Of a stretch of 64,000 bases of DNA, positions 47,310 through 57,015 are shown in pieces. Source of the DNA: Altericroceibacterium indicum (GTDB lineage Bacteria > Pseudomonadota > Alphaproteobacteria > Sphingomonadales > Sphingomonadaceae); the NCBI RefSeq assembly GCF_009828105.1, contig NZ_WTYQ01000003.1:434001-498000 (forward strand), written 5' to 3'. Positions within the stretch are counted from its first letter, which is position 1; every line of letters begins with the position of its first letter. Below the pieces are notes generated by a model, which did no database searches, was not told where the DNA came from, and saw nothing but the letters and a program-made list of their open reading frames with translations. A program made the translations under genes and the position numbers.

Positions 47310-47412
47310 TTGCCGAGCATCGAGCTCTCTCGCCTTGCTGTCAATGGGGTCGATGCTTAGAATTGTATTTCCGCTGATGTTAGCGGATGGCGTTCAGGCA
47401 GGAAGGCAAGAC

Positions 47413-48411
47413 ATGATATCAGGCATGATGACCGCAATCGGATTTGATGAGCCCGGTGCGGCAGATGTTCTTTATCCAACGCAAGTGTCTATCCCTCAGC
47501 CCTCTGCCGGTGAAGTACTGATCAAAGTCGCTTATGCCGGGGTCAATCGGCCAGATGTGATACAACGGCAGGGCAATTACCCGCCACCTGAGGGGGCATC
47601 ACCGATACTGGGGCTTGAAGTGTCCGGTGAGGTGGTTGCTGTTGGGGAAGCGGTGGACGATGCGATGATTGGCCAGAAGGTCTGCGCACTCACACCCGGT
47701 GGCGGTTATGCGCAATATTGCGTAACCCAATCCGGCCACTGCCTTCCGATTCCCAAGGGTCTTTCATCCGCAGAAGCCGCCGCCTTGCCTGAAACCATTT
47801 TTACGGTTTGGCACAATGTGTTTGAACGGGCCTGGGCTACCGAAGGGGAAACTCTGCTGATTCACGGTGGCACCAGCGGCATTGGCACTATGGCAACCAT
47901 GCTGGCCAAATTATATGGCCTCAAGGTCATCGTCACTTGCGGCAGTGATGCGAAATGTGATGCAGCCCGGTCTATCGGGGCCGATCATGCGATCAATTAC
48001 CGCAAGGTTGATTTTGTCGAGGCGGTGAAGGAAATCACCAAGGGTAAGGGCTTACAGATTGTCCTCGATATGGTGGCGGGCGAATATACACCGCGCAGCC
48101 TGCAATGTCTGGCGAGTGACGGGCGGCTGGTGACGATCGCTGTGCTTGGCGGAGCCAAGGCCACCATCAATATGGCGCAGGTCATGGTGCGGCGTTTGAC
48201 CATTACCGGATCGACCCTGCGTGCCCGTTCGGATACGTTCAAAACCCTGTTGGCTCAGGAAATCAGCCGGAACGCATGGCCCTTTGTCGAAAGTGGCCAA
48301 TTGCGCCCGGTGATGGATAAGAGCTTCCCGCTGAGCGATGTGATCAAGGCGCACGAACGGATGGAAGCAGGCCAACATATCGGGAAGATTGTCCTCGAAA
48401 TTGGAGACTGA
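47413..48411 (+). CDS. NAD(P)H quinone oxidoreductase, PIG3/zeta-crystallin type
   Basis: A 332-residue zinc-free medium-chain dehydrogenase. 'AGVNRPDVIQRQGNYPPPEGASPILGLEVSG' is the family signature (split over residues 31-60), and the NADPH loop 'HGGTSGIGTMATMLAK' follows. It reduces quinones with NADPH. The start at 47413 has GGAAGG seven bases upstream; the open frame before it overlaps the divergent DUF1192 gene and is rejected. Confidence 0.92.
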   Translation: MISGMMTAIGFDEPGAADVLYPTQVSIPQPSAGEVLIKVAYAGVNRPDVIQRQGNYPPPEGASPILGLEVSGEVVAVGEAVDDAMIGQKVCALTPGGGYAQYCVTQSGHCLPIPKGLSSAEAAALPETIFTVWHNVFERAWATEGETLLIHGGTSGIGTMATMLAKLYGLKVIVTCGSDAKCDAARSIGADHAINYRKVDFVEAVKEITKGKGLQIVLDMVAGEYTPRSLQCLASDGRLVTIAVLGGAKATINMAQVMVRRLTITGSTLRARSDTFKTLLAQEISRNAWPFVESGQLRPVMDKSFPLSDVIKAHERMEAGQHIGKIVLEIGD

Positions 48412-48423
48412 TCACTCCCGGTT

Positions 48424-49836
48424 TCATGGGTTGCCTGAAGGCAACAGGCCAAGCAGCGCAAGCACTTGCAATCTTTCGCGCAAGGCAGCGTAACGGGCGG
48501 AAATGCTCGTCGTTTCTGATTGGGCAAGGTCGGCTTCGGCTCTTTCGTAATCCTGATAGGGCCGAAGCCCGCGTTCAAACTGTTCACGTACGGCGGTCAC
48601 TTCGGCGCGTTGGGCGGCCACTGCGGCTTCGCGTGCTGTGGCCACTTCGCCAAAAGAATGAATCCGCTGAATGCCCTGTTCAAGCTGGCGGCGGTAATTA
48701 CGGGTGAGGCGCTGAATTTCACCCGCAGAAGAGGCGGCCCGGGCGCGGGCTTCATCGCGTTCCCCGCCGTAGCTTCCGCCTGAAAAAAGCGGCATCTGCA
48801 CATCGATCCCAACTTTTTTTGCCAGATCCCAGCGTTTCATCAATTGATCATACTGATAGGCTCCTACGCCTTCGATGCTGATCACGGGGCGTTGTACCCG
48901 GCGGGAGGTTTCCAGATCAGCCAGCGCGGCTTCACGCATGGCAATAGCTGCTTTGACTTCCGGCACAGCAAGCGCCGCATTGAGAGAATCGAACGAGGTA
49001 CCCATCACAATGGGTGGAATGTCCAGAGTCTGGGCCACATGGCTTGAATCATCACAGGGTAATTGCCGGCTGCCCGTCAGTAGACTGATTTCAATTTCCG
49101 CTGTCTCTAGCGCCAGTTCAACCTCGACCTTCTGGGCAGCAGCAGATGCCGCTTCTGCAAGTATACTGCTGGCCGTGGCCTTGGTGATGAGGCCTGCTTC
49201 AAGCCGCCGATCCACCCCGTCAGACAATTCCATGAAGCGGGATTGGCGGCGCTTGGCCGCAGCCAGCCTTTCCCGACCTTCTAGAATATCCAGATAGCTT
49301 TCTCCTGCATTTACGCGGGCCTGAGTGGTGGCGTCTATAATGCTGAACAGCGCAGCACGCGATTTTTCCCGTGCTGCTTTCATCCGGAAGTGGCCCTGAC
49401 CAAAGTCGAACAGACGTTGTGATGCAATCAAGCCGGTTTGGGTGTTGGTTCTCCCATCAACCAGCCCTGTGTCACCATCAGCCGCACGCGCATAGGCTGC
49501 AAGGCTGGGAAGGCCAGTGCCCTGTTCCTGTTTCATTCGGGCTTTGGCAATCTGGCGTTCTGCCAGTGCCAGATTGCGTTCCGGACTATGGCTCATGGCG
49601 AGTTGTAGCGTTGTGGGAAAGGCAAGGCATTGTATGGAATCTGTCGATTCAGCCGCTACACTACCCATCACTGGCGGCCCGACGAAGTCCTGTATCGGTA
49701 TCGTGACGGGCTGGGGTTGCGTGTTGGTACCGGCTGGTGGAATCGGTAAGGGGGCAATCATCTGAGCCTGTGCCGCCGAAAGGGCGGTTGCGATCAGTGC
49801 AACCCCTGCGAGTATATGAGCAGAAAGGCTTCTCAT
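48424..49836 (-). CDS. TolC family outer membrane channel of a type I secretion system
   Basis: A 470-residue protein with a signal peptide (residues 1-24, ending AAQA) and the two long coiled-coil OEP repeats of TolC proteins, e.g. 'SHSPERNLALAERQIAKARM'. It forms the outer-membrane tunnel. It overlaps the adaptor gene by 4 bp and is the last gene of the three-gene secretion operon. Confidence 0.92.
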   Translation of the reverse strand: MRSLSAHILAGVALIATALSAAQAQMIAPLPIPPAGTNTQPQPVTIPIQDFVGPPVMGSVAAESTDSIQCLAFPTTLQLAMSHSPERNLALAERQIAKARMKQEQGTGLPSLAAYARAADGDTGLVDGRTNTQTGLIASQRLFDFGQGHFRMKAAREKSRAALFSIIDATTQARVNAGESYLDILEGRERLAAAKRRQSRFMELSDGVDRRLEAGLITKATASSILAEAASAAAQKVEVELALETAEIEISLLTGSRQLPCDDSSHVAQTLDIPPIVMGTSFDSLNAALAVPEVKAAIAMREAALADLETSRRVQRPVISIEGVGAYQYDQLMKRWDLAKKVGIDVQMPLFSGGSYGGERDEARARAASSAGEIQRLTRNYRRQLEQGIQRIHSFGEVATAREAAVAAQRAEVTAVREQFERGLRPYQDYERAEADLAQSETTSISARYAALRERLQVLALLGLLPSGNP

Positions 49837-51119
49837 GATTGAGCTGCCCTCCGCATGGTGGAGTTGAGCGGTTCGAACAGATAATCAAGCAATGTGCGTG
49901 TATGGCCTGACTGTATGAAGGCTTCGATGGGCATACCGGGAATGACTTCTGCACCCACACGCTTCAATTCATCGGCATTCATCCGAATACGCGCTTCATA
50001 ATAGCTGTAGTCCCCGGACTGGCTGGTTTTCAAATCAGCGCTGACCTGTGAGACCTGACCTTGGAGGCTTGGTGTGCGCCAGCTAGCCAGACCTGAAAGG
50101 CGGGTGCGGACAGAAAGGCCGCTGTAAACATTCTCAATATCGGATGGCCGCACCTGCACTGTTGCGATCAGAGCATCATGGTTGGGAATGATCTCCATGA
50201 TGGGTTCACCCGCACGAACGACCCCTCCGGTGGTATTCATGGTTAGGTTGAGGATTGTTCCGGAAACCGGAGCGGTGATGACGGAGCGGTCCACCACATC
50301 TTCCATCGCCAGCAGTTTCTGCGCAAATTCCGAGCGTTTGCTGCGTGCATCGACCATGTCTCTGGCGACTTCCTCAGCAAAGTCAGCTTCGATTTGCGCA
50401 ATCTGCTGGGTAAGTTCTTCAACCTCAGCCTTGCCAGCGGCCTTGGCAGTGTTGAGACGGCCAAGTTCAGCTGAAAGCGCGGCCTCATCGCGTTCCAATG
50501 CGGTGACTTCTGCTGAAGCGATCAGTTTTTCTTTCAAAAGCCCGCGTTTTTCAGCCAGATCGCGCTGAATAATGTCCAAAGCCCGACGATTGCTGGCGAT
50601 TTCTGTTTCGCTGTTTTCAACCTGCTCTTCCATCCCGTCACGGCGGGCGGACAGCACGCTGACATCGGCGGCCAGTTTCCGTTTTTGCTGAGCGAAGAGA
50701 TCTTGCTGGCGGCGCATGATTTCCATCTTGGTTTCATCTTCGATTTTCCCGAAGTCAAAATTGGAGAGATCGAGCGCGCTCTCGTGTGCGGATAGGGCTG
50801 CCAGACGGGCAATGGTGGCCCGAATATCGGCATAATCAATGGCGACTTGAGTCCGTCCGGACATGGCGGAAACATCGCGCAGTACAATCAACTGTTGTCC
50901 GGCTTTAACCGTATCCCCTTCGCGCACCAGAATTTCATCGACAATGCCGCCTTCAAGATGCTGCACAATTTGCCGGTCCATATCCGCTGCCACCTTGCCA
51001 TAGGCGGTGACGCCTTCGGCTAATGGTGCGAGTGTTGCCCAGAGGAGAAAACCTCCAAAAATGACTCCACAGAAAAGAGCTGCGCGGCGCAGCCAGGGGT
51101 CTTGGCGTATGATAGACAT
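49833..51119 (-). CDS. HlyD family type I secretion periplasmic adaptor
   Basis: A 428-residue membrane fusion protein with one N-terminal helix (about 14-32), a lipoyl-like half, a coiled-coil hairpin (about residues 100-290) and a C-terminal beta domain with 'VIPGMPIEAFI'. It links the ABC exporter to the TolC channel. Its start shares a base with the exporter stop. The similarity is to the PrtE/HlyD branch of protein exporters. Confidence 0.93.
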   Translation of the reverse strand: MSIIRQDPWLRRAALFCGVIFGGFLLWATLAPLAEGVTAYGKVAADMDRQIVQHLEGGIVDEILVREGDTVKAGQQLIVLRDVSAMSGRTQVAIDYADIRATIARLAALSAHESALDLSNFDFGKIEDETKMEIMRRQQDLFAQQKRKLAADVSVLSARRDGMEEQVENSETEIASNRRALDIIQRDLAEKRGLLKEKLIASAEVTALERDEAALSAELGRLNTAKAAGKAEVEELTQQIAQIEADFAEEVARDMVDARSKRSEFAQKLLAMEDVVDRSVITAPVSGTILNLTMNTTGGVVRAGEPIMEIIPNHDALIATVQVRPSDIENVYSGLSVRTRLSGLASWRTPSLQGQVSQVSADLKTSQSGDYSYYEARIRMNADELKRVGAEVIPGMPIEAFIQSGHTRTLLDYLFEPLNSTMRRAAQS

Positions 51120-52846
51120 CAGTCAGCTCGCTTTGCGAATGGAGAGGGTGAAGTGGAAACCGGTTCGGCGATGGGCGCGGCCAGATAATCTTCTGGCCTG
51201 GCAGCAGCGACACGCTGCGGGGACATGAGAATTACCCGATCACATTGTTCGATCAGGCGCGGATCATGGGTGGCCAGCACGATAATGGTCCCCCGCTGGC
51301 GCATTTCGTTGAGTGCCGTGAACAGCACTTGGTGCAGATGTCGATCAAGATTGGCGGAAGGCTCGTCCAGTAAAAGCAAAGCAGGGGACCCAAAGAATGC
51401 CCGTGCCAGACTGATGAGCTGCTTCTGGCCGGCGCTGACATGGTTACCTCCAGGGCCAACGCGCGTGTCATAGCCGTCCGGCATACTCATGATCGTGCGG
51501 TGCGCACCTGATACCCGCGCGGCATTGATGACATCATTTGCATCCGCCTCGCCAAAGCGGGCAATGTTTTGGGCGATCGTACCGGACAGCAGTTCAGCAT
51601 CCTGCGGCACATATCCGATATAGCGCCCGCGATCGGCTGACGGCCAGCGGTGCACATCGCGTCCGCCCAGATGAACAGTGCCGGAAAGCGCTGGCCATGC
51701 ACCTGCAAGTGTTTGCAGGAAGGTGGTTTTGCCTGACCCAATACCTCCGACCAGAGCGGTTAGGTTGCTTTCCTCAAAGGATATGCCGAATTTGGGGACA
51801 AGCGGCTTGTCCCCGCCGGGAACGCTGATTTCAAGATTTTTGGCTTCCAGAATAGGGTCAGGCCGAGGAAGTGCGGTGAAGCTCTGCTTTTGCTTTTCGC
51901 TCAGTAGTTTCTTGCCCAGTTTCCTCCATGATGTGCGGGCGTTCACGATCTGGCGCCACATTCCCACAGATTGATCGATCGGGGCCAGTGCCCGCCCAAG
52001 AAGGATGGAGCCTGCAACGATGGTGCCGGGGCTGGCCTGTTGCTTGATCACGAGAACCGCCCCGATTCCCAATGCAGCGCTTTGCAGAACCATGCGCAAA
52101 CCGCGCGTGGTGGAACTGTAGGCTGCATTTTCGCTCGCATTGCCAAGAGCGCGTGAATCGGCTGCATCCTTGCGCTGCTTCCATGCATGAAAGGCCGGAC
52201 CAATCATCCCCATGGCAATGATGGCAGAGCGTTGCCGCTCAAGCCCGGCAGCATAAAGGCGAGCGGAATTTTCTGCCTTTTGCGCTTCTTCCACCCTGTC
52301 CCGCGTGAACTTTTCACTACTGAAGGCGATCACCAGCAACAGAACCGCCCCGCCCAGCGCCAGAAAACCCAGAATGGGATGAATCAAAAACATCACACCG
52401 ATGAAAAAGGGCGTGAAGGGCAGATCGAAAAAAGGCAGAATCATTCCGTGCGTGAGGAAAGTCTGCATGGTCGAAAGGTCCGTCTGATCCCCCGCCAACT
52501 GCCCTTGTTTGAGCGTTTGCAATCCATTGGCGAATTCTTCTTCGTCATAGAGCGACTGTAACTTGGTGGAGGCCAGCGCTACCGCGCGGCGGCGGGCAGC
52601 TTCTGCAACGCCATAAACAATCAGAAGGCCGATCGCGAGGATCGTGATGAGGATCAAAGTCTCCATCGAACCGGAAGTCAGGACCCGATCATAGACCTGC
52701 AGCATATACAGGGGTGAGACGAGCAACGTCAGATTCACGATCACAGTGAATCCGGCTGTTGCCATGAAATAGGGGCTTAAAGGCCCCCGCGTTCCGGGTA
52801 GTTTTGTCCAAAGGGAGGCTGATCCCGCTGCCGCTGCTTGTGCCAT
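51119..52846 (-). CDS. Type I secretion ABC exporter, PrtD family
   Basis: A 575-residue fused permease/ATPase with six helices and an ABC domain: Walker A 'GGIGSGKTTF', signature 'VSAGQKQL', Walker B 'LLLLDEPSANLD'. There is no N-terminal peptidase C39-like domain, so substrates are recognised by a C-terminal signal. The ATG at MAQAAAA has AGAAGGAA upstream. First gene of the operon; it diverges from the cadherin-repeat gene, a likely substrate. Confidence 0.94.
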   Translation of the reverse strand: MAQAAAAGSASLWTKLPGTRGPLSPYFMATAGFTVIVNLTLLVSPLYMLQVYDRVLTSGSMETLILITILAIGLLIVYGVAEAARRRAVALASTKLQSLYDEEEFANGLQTLKQGQLAGDQTDLSTMQTFLTHGMILPFFDLPFTPFFIGVMFLIHPILGFLALGGAVLLLVIAFSSEKFTRDRVEEAQKAENSARLYAAGLERQRSAIIAMGMIGPAFHAWKQRKDAADSRALGNASENAAYSSTTRGLRMVLQSAALGIGAVLVIKQQASPGTIVAGSILLGRALAPIDQSVGMWRQIVNARTSWRKLGKKLLSEKQKQSFTALPRPDPILEAKNLEISVPGGDKPLVPKFGISFEESNLTALVGGIGSGKTTFLQTLAGAWPALSGTVHLGGRDVHRWPSADRGRYIGYVPQDAELLSGTIAQNIARFGEADANDVINAARVSGAHRTIMSMPDGYDTRVGPGGNHVSAGQKQLISLARAFFGSPALLLLDEPSANLDRHLHQVLFTALNEMRQRGTIIVLATHDPRLIEQCDRVILMSPQRVAAARPEDYLAAPIAEPVSTSPSPFAKRAD

Positions 52847-53138
52847 GTTTGTTCCTTCTGCGTCGCTTCCCCCCAAACGCGAGGTGTGCGACCGAATGAA
52901 CACAGCATATTTAACCAGACCACTAAGCGACTACCCGTAATAACCTCCATTTCGGAGCATAAGGATTATGTGCTAGAAGTAAGAAGCGTAAAAAATCCTT
53001 GTGTTTCAGTTGAAAAATCATGGTTTAATATGGATCATGAATATCTCTTTGAACTGAATAGGCTTTAACACCTAATTGCTGCTTAAGACTGTCTGCGGGA
53101 GTGTATCGGCAACACTTACCGTCAGATTGGGAAATCGT
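52847..53138. promoter_or_regulatory. AT-rich divergent promoter region of the secretion locus
   Basis: A 292-bp gap between the exporter operon and the cadherin-repeat gene. It is visibly richer in A and T than the neighbours (TTTAATA, AAAAAATCC and similar runs) and must hold both promoters. No operator could be identified with confidence. Confidence 0.5.
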
Positions 53139-54752
53139 ATGTCTAAGCTACAGCAACACGTCCGTAAGGGAGCCTCTTCACTCTTGGGACTGTTGGCGAT
53201 GGGATTCATGGCCGACGCTCATGCCCAAACCGGCGGGGAGGCTGTGGCGATTGGCGATATTCAAGGCGCTGAAACGTCCAATGTCCTGGCGGATGGGTCT
53301 TTGCAGATCACCATGTCCAACGGATTTACGATCAATATACCCCCCAGTCAGTTCTACATCGCCAATGGAGAGATTTACATCTCGCAAGGAGCGATGGCGT
53401 TGAATGGCCTTGTGGCCGGGGCAACCACGGGCTTGCCGTTTGGCACTGTGGTGCTGGGTGTTGGCGCAGTGGGGGCAGGGGTTGCTGCTGCCGTTGCTGC
53501 ATCAAGTGACAAGGATTCAAAATCCGGGTCCGACGGAGATGGGAATGGCGGCGATGGAAAGGGCGATGGTGATGGTGGAAATACAGCTAATCGTTCTCCC
53601 GTTTTAGCTGGGGAAAGCATCGTCACAGTCGATGAAAATCAACTGAAAGCCTACCAGATTTCAGCCACGGATGCGGACAAGGACACGCTGACCTATTCCA
53701 TCTCCGGGACAGACGCGGCGCTCTTCAACGTGAATGCTTCCACAGGTGAAGTGACCTTCAAGGAAAAGCCTGACTACGAAGCGCCCAATGATGGCAATGA
53801 AGACGGTATTTATATCGTCAAAGTCACGGCGAGCGATGGCACCAAAAGCGCCTCCAAATCGGTCAGTATTGTCGTCAAGAATGCCAATGATGCGCCGGAA
53901 TTTACCAGCAGCGATGCGGTTAGCGTGGAGGAAAATCAGACTTTGGCCTATCAGGCGGTTACTGAAGATCGGGAAGACGATAATATTACCTACAGCCTTT
54001 CCGGGACAGACGCTTCGAAGTTTCTGATCAATCAAACCACAGGTGAAGTGACCTTCAAAACGGCTCCCGACTATGAAAGCGATCCCGGAAAAACCTATCA
54101 GATTACCGTTTCTGCCGATGATGGAACCCATACCACGACGCAGGATGTGACCATCACCGTCACGGATGTGGATGAAGCGCCGGTTATTAGCACCGCAGCC
54201 AGTGTGGATGCGGCAGAGGAACAGACTTCAGTTGTTACCATCTCAGCGGAAGATCCGGAAGGTAAGGATCTGACCTATTCTATCACTGGTGGTGCAGATT
54301 CAGGGAAGTTCACTATAGATTCTGCTACGGGCGAACTGAACTTCCAGTCAGCGCCAGATTATGAAACGCCCGGTGCGGCCGATGGTTCGAACGCTTATCA
54401 GGTGACTATTACGGTCAGTGATGGTGTCGAGGATTCCACACTCGATCTGACTGTGAATGTTACCAATGTTGCGGACCCAAGCAACATGCCTTCAACCCCC
54501 GCTAATGCTGATGATTTTACAGAGGATTCAATAGCGCTCACTTCGCTTGTTGATGCAGGTGCCGTGGACTTGAACATCTTTGAGGATGATCCTGATACGA
54601 TTGCAGCGCTTGCGGCCTCTGTCCCCACAGGCGAATGGGCCGAAGATCATTCCCAAACTGACCCTGGCATGATGCTGGTGGCTGATGATGTGTTGGAGCT
54701 GAGCTTGCAACAAATGGCTGAGAGCGATCATTCGGACATGCTGGCTGCATAA
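53139..54752 (+). CDS. Cadherin-repeat surface protein, candidate type I secretion substrate
   Basis: A 537-residue protein. Residues 1-30 look like a Sec signal (ADAHAQ end). A beta-rich segment to about 85 is followed by a Gly/Ala membrane-like stretch (90-122), an acidic Gly/Asp linker (123-150), and three cadherin-type repeats (about 152-252, 253-349, 350-447), each with a 'DxDxDxLTYSxSGTDA' or similar start and 'STGEVTFK' strand. An acidic tail with no RTX nonapeptides ends in Ala-Ala. It faces the exporter operon across a shared promoter region. Confidence 0.78.
   Translation: MSKLQQHVRKGASSLLGLLAMGFMADAHAQTGGEAVAIGDIQGAETSNVLADGSLQITMSNGFTINIPPSQFYIANGEIYISQGAMALNGLVAGATTGLPFGTVVLGVGAVGAGVAAAVAASSDKDSKSGSDGDGNGGDGKGDGDGGNTANRSPVLAGESIVTVDENQLKAYQISATDADKDTLTYSISGTDAALFNVNASTGEVTFKEKPDYEAPNDGNEDGIYIVKVTASDGTKSASKSVSIVVKNANDAPEFTSSDAVSVEENQTLAYQAVTEDREDDNITYSLSGTDASKFLINQTTGEVTFKTAPDYESDPGKTYQITVSADDGTHTTTQDVTITVTDVDEAPVISTAASVDAAEEQTSVVTISAEDPEGKDLTYSITGGADSGKFTIDSATGELNFQSAPDYETPGAADGSNAYQVTITVSDGVEDSTLDLTVNVTNVADPSNMPSTPANADDFTEDSIALTSLVDAGAVDLNIFEDDPDTIAALAASVPTGEWAEDHSQTDPGMMLVADDVLELSLQQMAESDHSDMLAA
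53740..54058 (+). repeat. Direct DNA repeats in the cadherin gene, 297-bp period
   Basis: A 22-bp stretch at 53740-53761 recurs exactly at 54037-54058, and a 14-bp stretch (TCCGGGACAGACGC) at 53703 recurs at 54000. Both pairs are 297 bp apart, in frame, and correspond to successive cadherin repeats. Confidence 0.85.
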
Positions 54753-54959
54753 GCCAATAGCAATGGCTTTGCGGGATATATTCAAACCCGGAATGAATAT
54801 GAGCATATAAAGTAAATGATCTATTCATTTTAAAAATAATATGAATTAATCATTTATATTTTTGCCACATAGTCTTTGAAATGTCGCGGAAATGTTCATC
54901 TTCTGTAACAAAGGTTTGCTAGAGAAAATTCGCCGAGCTGGGTAAACTGGGGCTTCACC

Positions 54960-55868
54960 ATGTTTGACGAATTCGACGGACTGACGAAACACCAAGGCAC
55001 GACCATTGCCGCCTTTCCACAATTGGCGGTGCAGGAACCTGCCAAGCCTGAGCCATCACTGGAAGGCAGACGAAAGTTTCGCACCATCTGGATTAGTGAT
55101 GTGCATTTAGGCACCAAGGGCTGCAATGCCGAATTGCTGATCGACTTCCTCGATAGCGTCGATTCTGAAACCATGTATCTGGTAGGCGATATTATTGACG
55201 GCTGGCGGTTGAAGAAGAAGTTCTACTGGCCCGCTGCTCACAATGATATTGTGTGGCGTATCCTGAAGCGCGCCAAGCGGGGAACGCGGATCGTGTATAT
55301 TCCCGGCAATCATGACGAGATGTTCCGCCAGTTCACCGGGCTCAGCTTTGGCGGAGTGGAGATTCGCCGCGCAGCCTTTCACACTACCGCCGATGGCCGC
55401 CGTTTGATGGTGCTGCATGGTGATGAATTTGATGCGATCATGCTGGCCCATCGCTGGCTCGCCTTTGTCGGCGATGCGCTTTACACCATGACAATGGGTC
55501 TTAACCGCTGGGTGAATGCGGTGCGCCGCAAACTTGGGTTGCCTTATTGGTCGCTCAGCAAAATGGCCAAGCACAAGGTCAAGAATGCGGTTGAATTTAT
55601 TTCCCAATATGAAGAGATCGTGGCGCGCGCAGCGGGAGAACGCGGCGTCGATGGTGTGGTTTGCGGCCATATTCACACCGCTGAAATCCGTAATTTCGAC
55701 GGCATCGAATATTATAATGACGGGGATTGGGTGGAAGGTTGTAATGCCTTGGTTGAGCATTTCGATGGGCGGATGGAGATCCTCCATTGGGCAGATGAGG
55801 TGGCCAAGCGAGATGCAGAAGCAGCAGAAGCCGAAACCGAAGATCTGCCCGAATCGTTCGCCGCATGA
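54960..55868 (+). CDS. UDP-2,3-diacylglucosamine diphosphatase-like metallophosphoesterase
   Basis: A 302-residue calcineurin-fold phosphoesterase. Metal motifs are 'ISDVHLGTKG', 'GDIIDGW', 'PGNHDEMF', 'LHGDEFD' and 'GHIHTAE'. It resembles LpxH-like enzymes but has extra N- and C-terminal parts; a lipid A role is likely but not certain, since alphaproteobacteria often use LpxI. It overlaps the glycosyltransferase gene by 4 bp. Its 5' gap of 207 bp is AT-rich. Confidence 0.85.
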   Translation: MFDEFDGLTKHQGTTIAAFPQLAVQEPAKPEPSLEGRRKFRTIWISDVHLGTKGCNAELLIDFLDSVDSETMYLVGDIIDGWRLKKKFYWPAAHNDIVWRILKRAKRGTRIVYIPGNHDEMFRQFTGLSFGGVEIRRAAFHTTADGRRLMVLHGDEFDAIMLAHRWLAFVGDALYTMTMGLNRWVNAVRRKLGLPYWSLSKMAKHKVKNAVEFISQYEEIVARAAGERGVDGVVCGHIHTAEIRNFDGIEYYNDGDWVEGCNALVEHFDGRMEILHWADEVAKRDAEAAEAETEDLPESFAA

Positions 55869-56914
55869 AAATCGCGCTCATCACCGATGCCTGGGCACCG
55901 CAGGTTAATGGCGTTGTCCGCACCTTACAGACCGTGACGGAGGCACTGCGCCAGCGCGGCCATGATGTGCGGATTATCTCACCCGACCAATTTCGGTCTT
56001 TCCCATGCCCAACCTATCCGGAGATTCGCCTGTCTCTGGTGGGGCAGCGCGGTATGGCCAAGCGACTGGATGATTTCGCCCCGGATGCGGTGCATATCGC
56101 CACGGAAGGGCCACTGGGTCTTGCTGCAAGGCGATATTGCATCAAGAATACGAAGCCCTTCACCACCGCCTATCATACGCAATTTCCTGATTATCTTGCC
56201 CGGCGTACTGGTTTGCCGGCTGCGGTGTTCTGGCCATTTATCCGTTGGTTTCACCGCCCGTCTTCAGGGATCATGGTGGCGACAGAGACCATTCGCCAAC
56301 AATTGCACGAGCATGGGCTGACGCGGTTGCGCAATTGGAGCCGTGGGGTTGATCTGGCCACTTTTCGCCCTGATGTGACGCCGCCCGATCTCTTTTTTGA
56401 ACTTCCGCGTCCGATTCAGCTTTATGTCGGGCGAGTCTCTGTTGAAAAAAACATTGAAGCCTTTCTCGCTAATAGCCATCCGGGAACCAAGGTGGTGGTG
56501 GGCGATGGGCCAGCATTGCCCCGATTGCGACAAGCTTTTCCCAATGCGCTGTTTCTGGGCAAACAGCAGGGGGCCGCTTTGGCGTCCTGTTATGCGGGTG
56601 CAGATGTCTTTGTCTTCCCAAGCCGGACAGATACTTTTGGCCTGGTGATGATCGAAGCGCTGGCCTGTGGCACGCCTGTTGCTGCTTACCCTGTACCCGG
56701 CCCGCTGGACGTGTTGAGCCCGGCCAGTGGTGCGATGGAAGAACAGCTGGAGCAGGCTATTGCCAAAGCGGTATGCCTCGACCGCGAAGACTGTCTGGCC
56801 CATGGCCAAAGTTTTAGTTGGGAGGCGAGCACGGATCAGTTTCTTGCGGCTTTGGAGCCAGAACATCAGGCTTCGAGTTTTTCGCAATTCATGCCCAAAT
56901 TGTCCTGCGCCTGA
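55865..56914 (+). CDS. Family 4 glycosyltransferase
   Basis: A 349-residue GT-B glycosyltransferase. The N-terminal domain starts 'ALITDAWAPQVNGVVRTLQT' and the C-terminal donor site shows 'FPSRTDTFGLVMIEALACGTPVAAYPVPGP'. It is close to alpha-mannosyl/glucosyl lipid transferases. Coupling to the phosphoesterase suggests envelope glycolipid synthesis, which is inference. Confidence 0.88.
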   Translation: MKIALITDAWAPQVNGVVRTLQTVTEALRQRGHDVRIISPDQFRSFPCPTYPEIRLSLVGQRGMAKRLDDFAPDAVHIATEGPLGLAARRYCIKNTKPFTTAYHTQFPDYLARRTGLPAAVFWPFIRWFHRPSSGIMVATETIRQQLHEHGLTRLRNWSRGVDLATFRPDVTPPDLFFELPRPIQLYVGRVSVEKNIEAFLANSHPGTKVVVGDGPALPRLRQAFPNALFLGKQQGAALASCYAGADVFVFPSRTDTFGLVMIEALACGTPVAAYPVPGPLDVLSPASGAMEEQLEQAIAKAVCLDREDCLAHGQSFSWEASTDQFLAALEPEHQASSFSQFMPKLSCA

Positions 56915-57015
56915 GCCGGAAAAGAGCACTGTAACTAACGAAAATTACTGAATCGGCGTGTCTATGCCGCTTTATCTTGCCGAAAAGCAGGCAATAGCCT
57001 AAATGATAGGGGAAA

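Noticed and set aside
52838-53068. 76-codon open frame in the secretion locus promoter region
   Set aside because: It starts inside the exporter gene on the opposite strand, has no ribosome binding site and no recognisable product.
53510-53590. Gly/Asp-rich segment of the cadherin protein as an RTX calcium-binding block
   Set aside because: The stretch lacks the GGxGxDxUx nonapeptide pattern and is a short acidic linker.
53703-54058. Regularly spaced repeats as a CRISPR array
   Set aside because: They are in-frame parts of a coding sequence, 297 bp apart, with only two copies and no cas genes.
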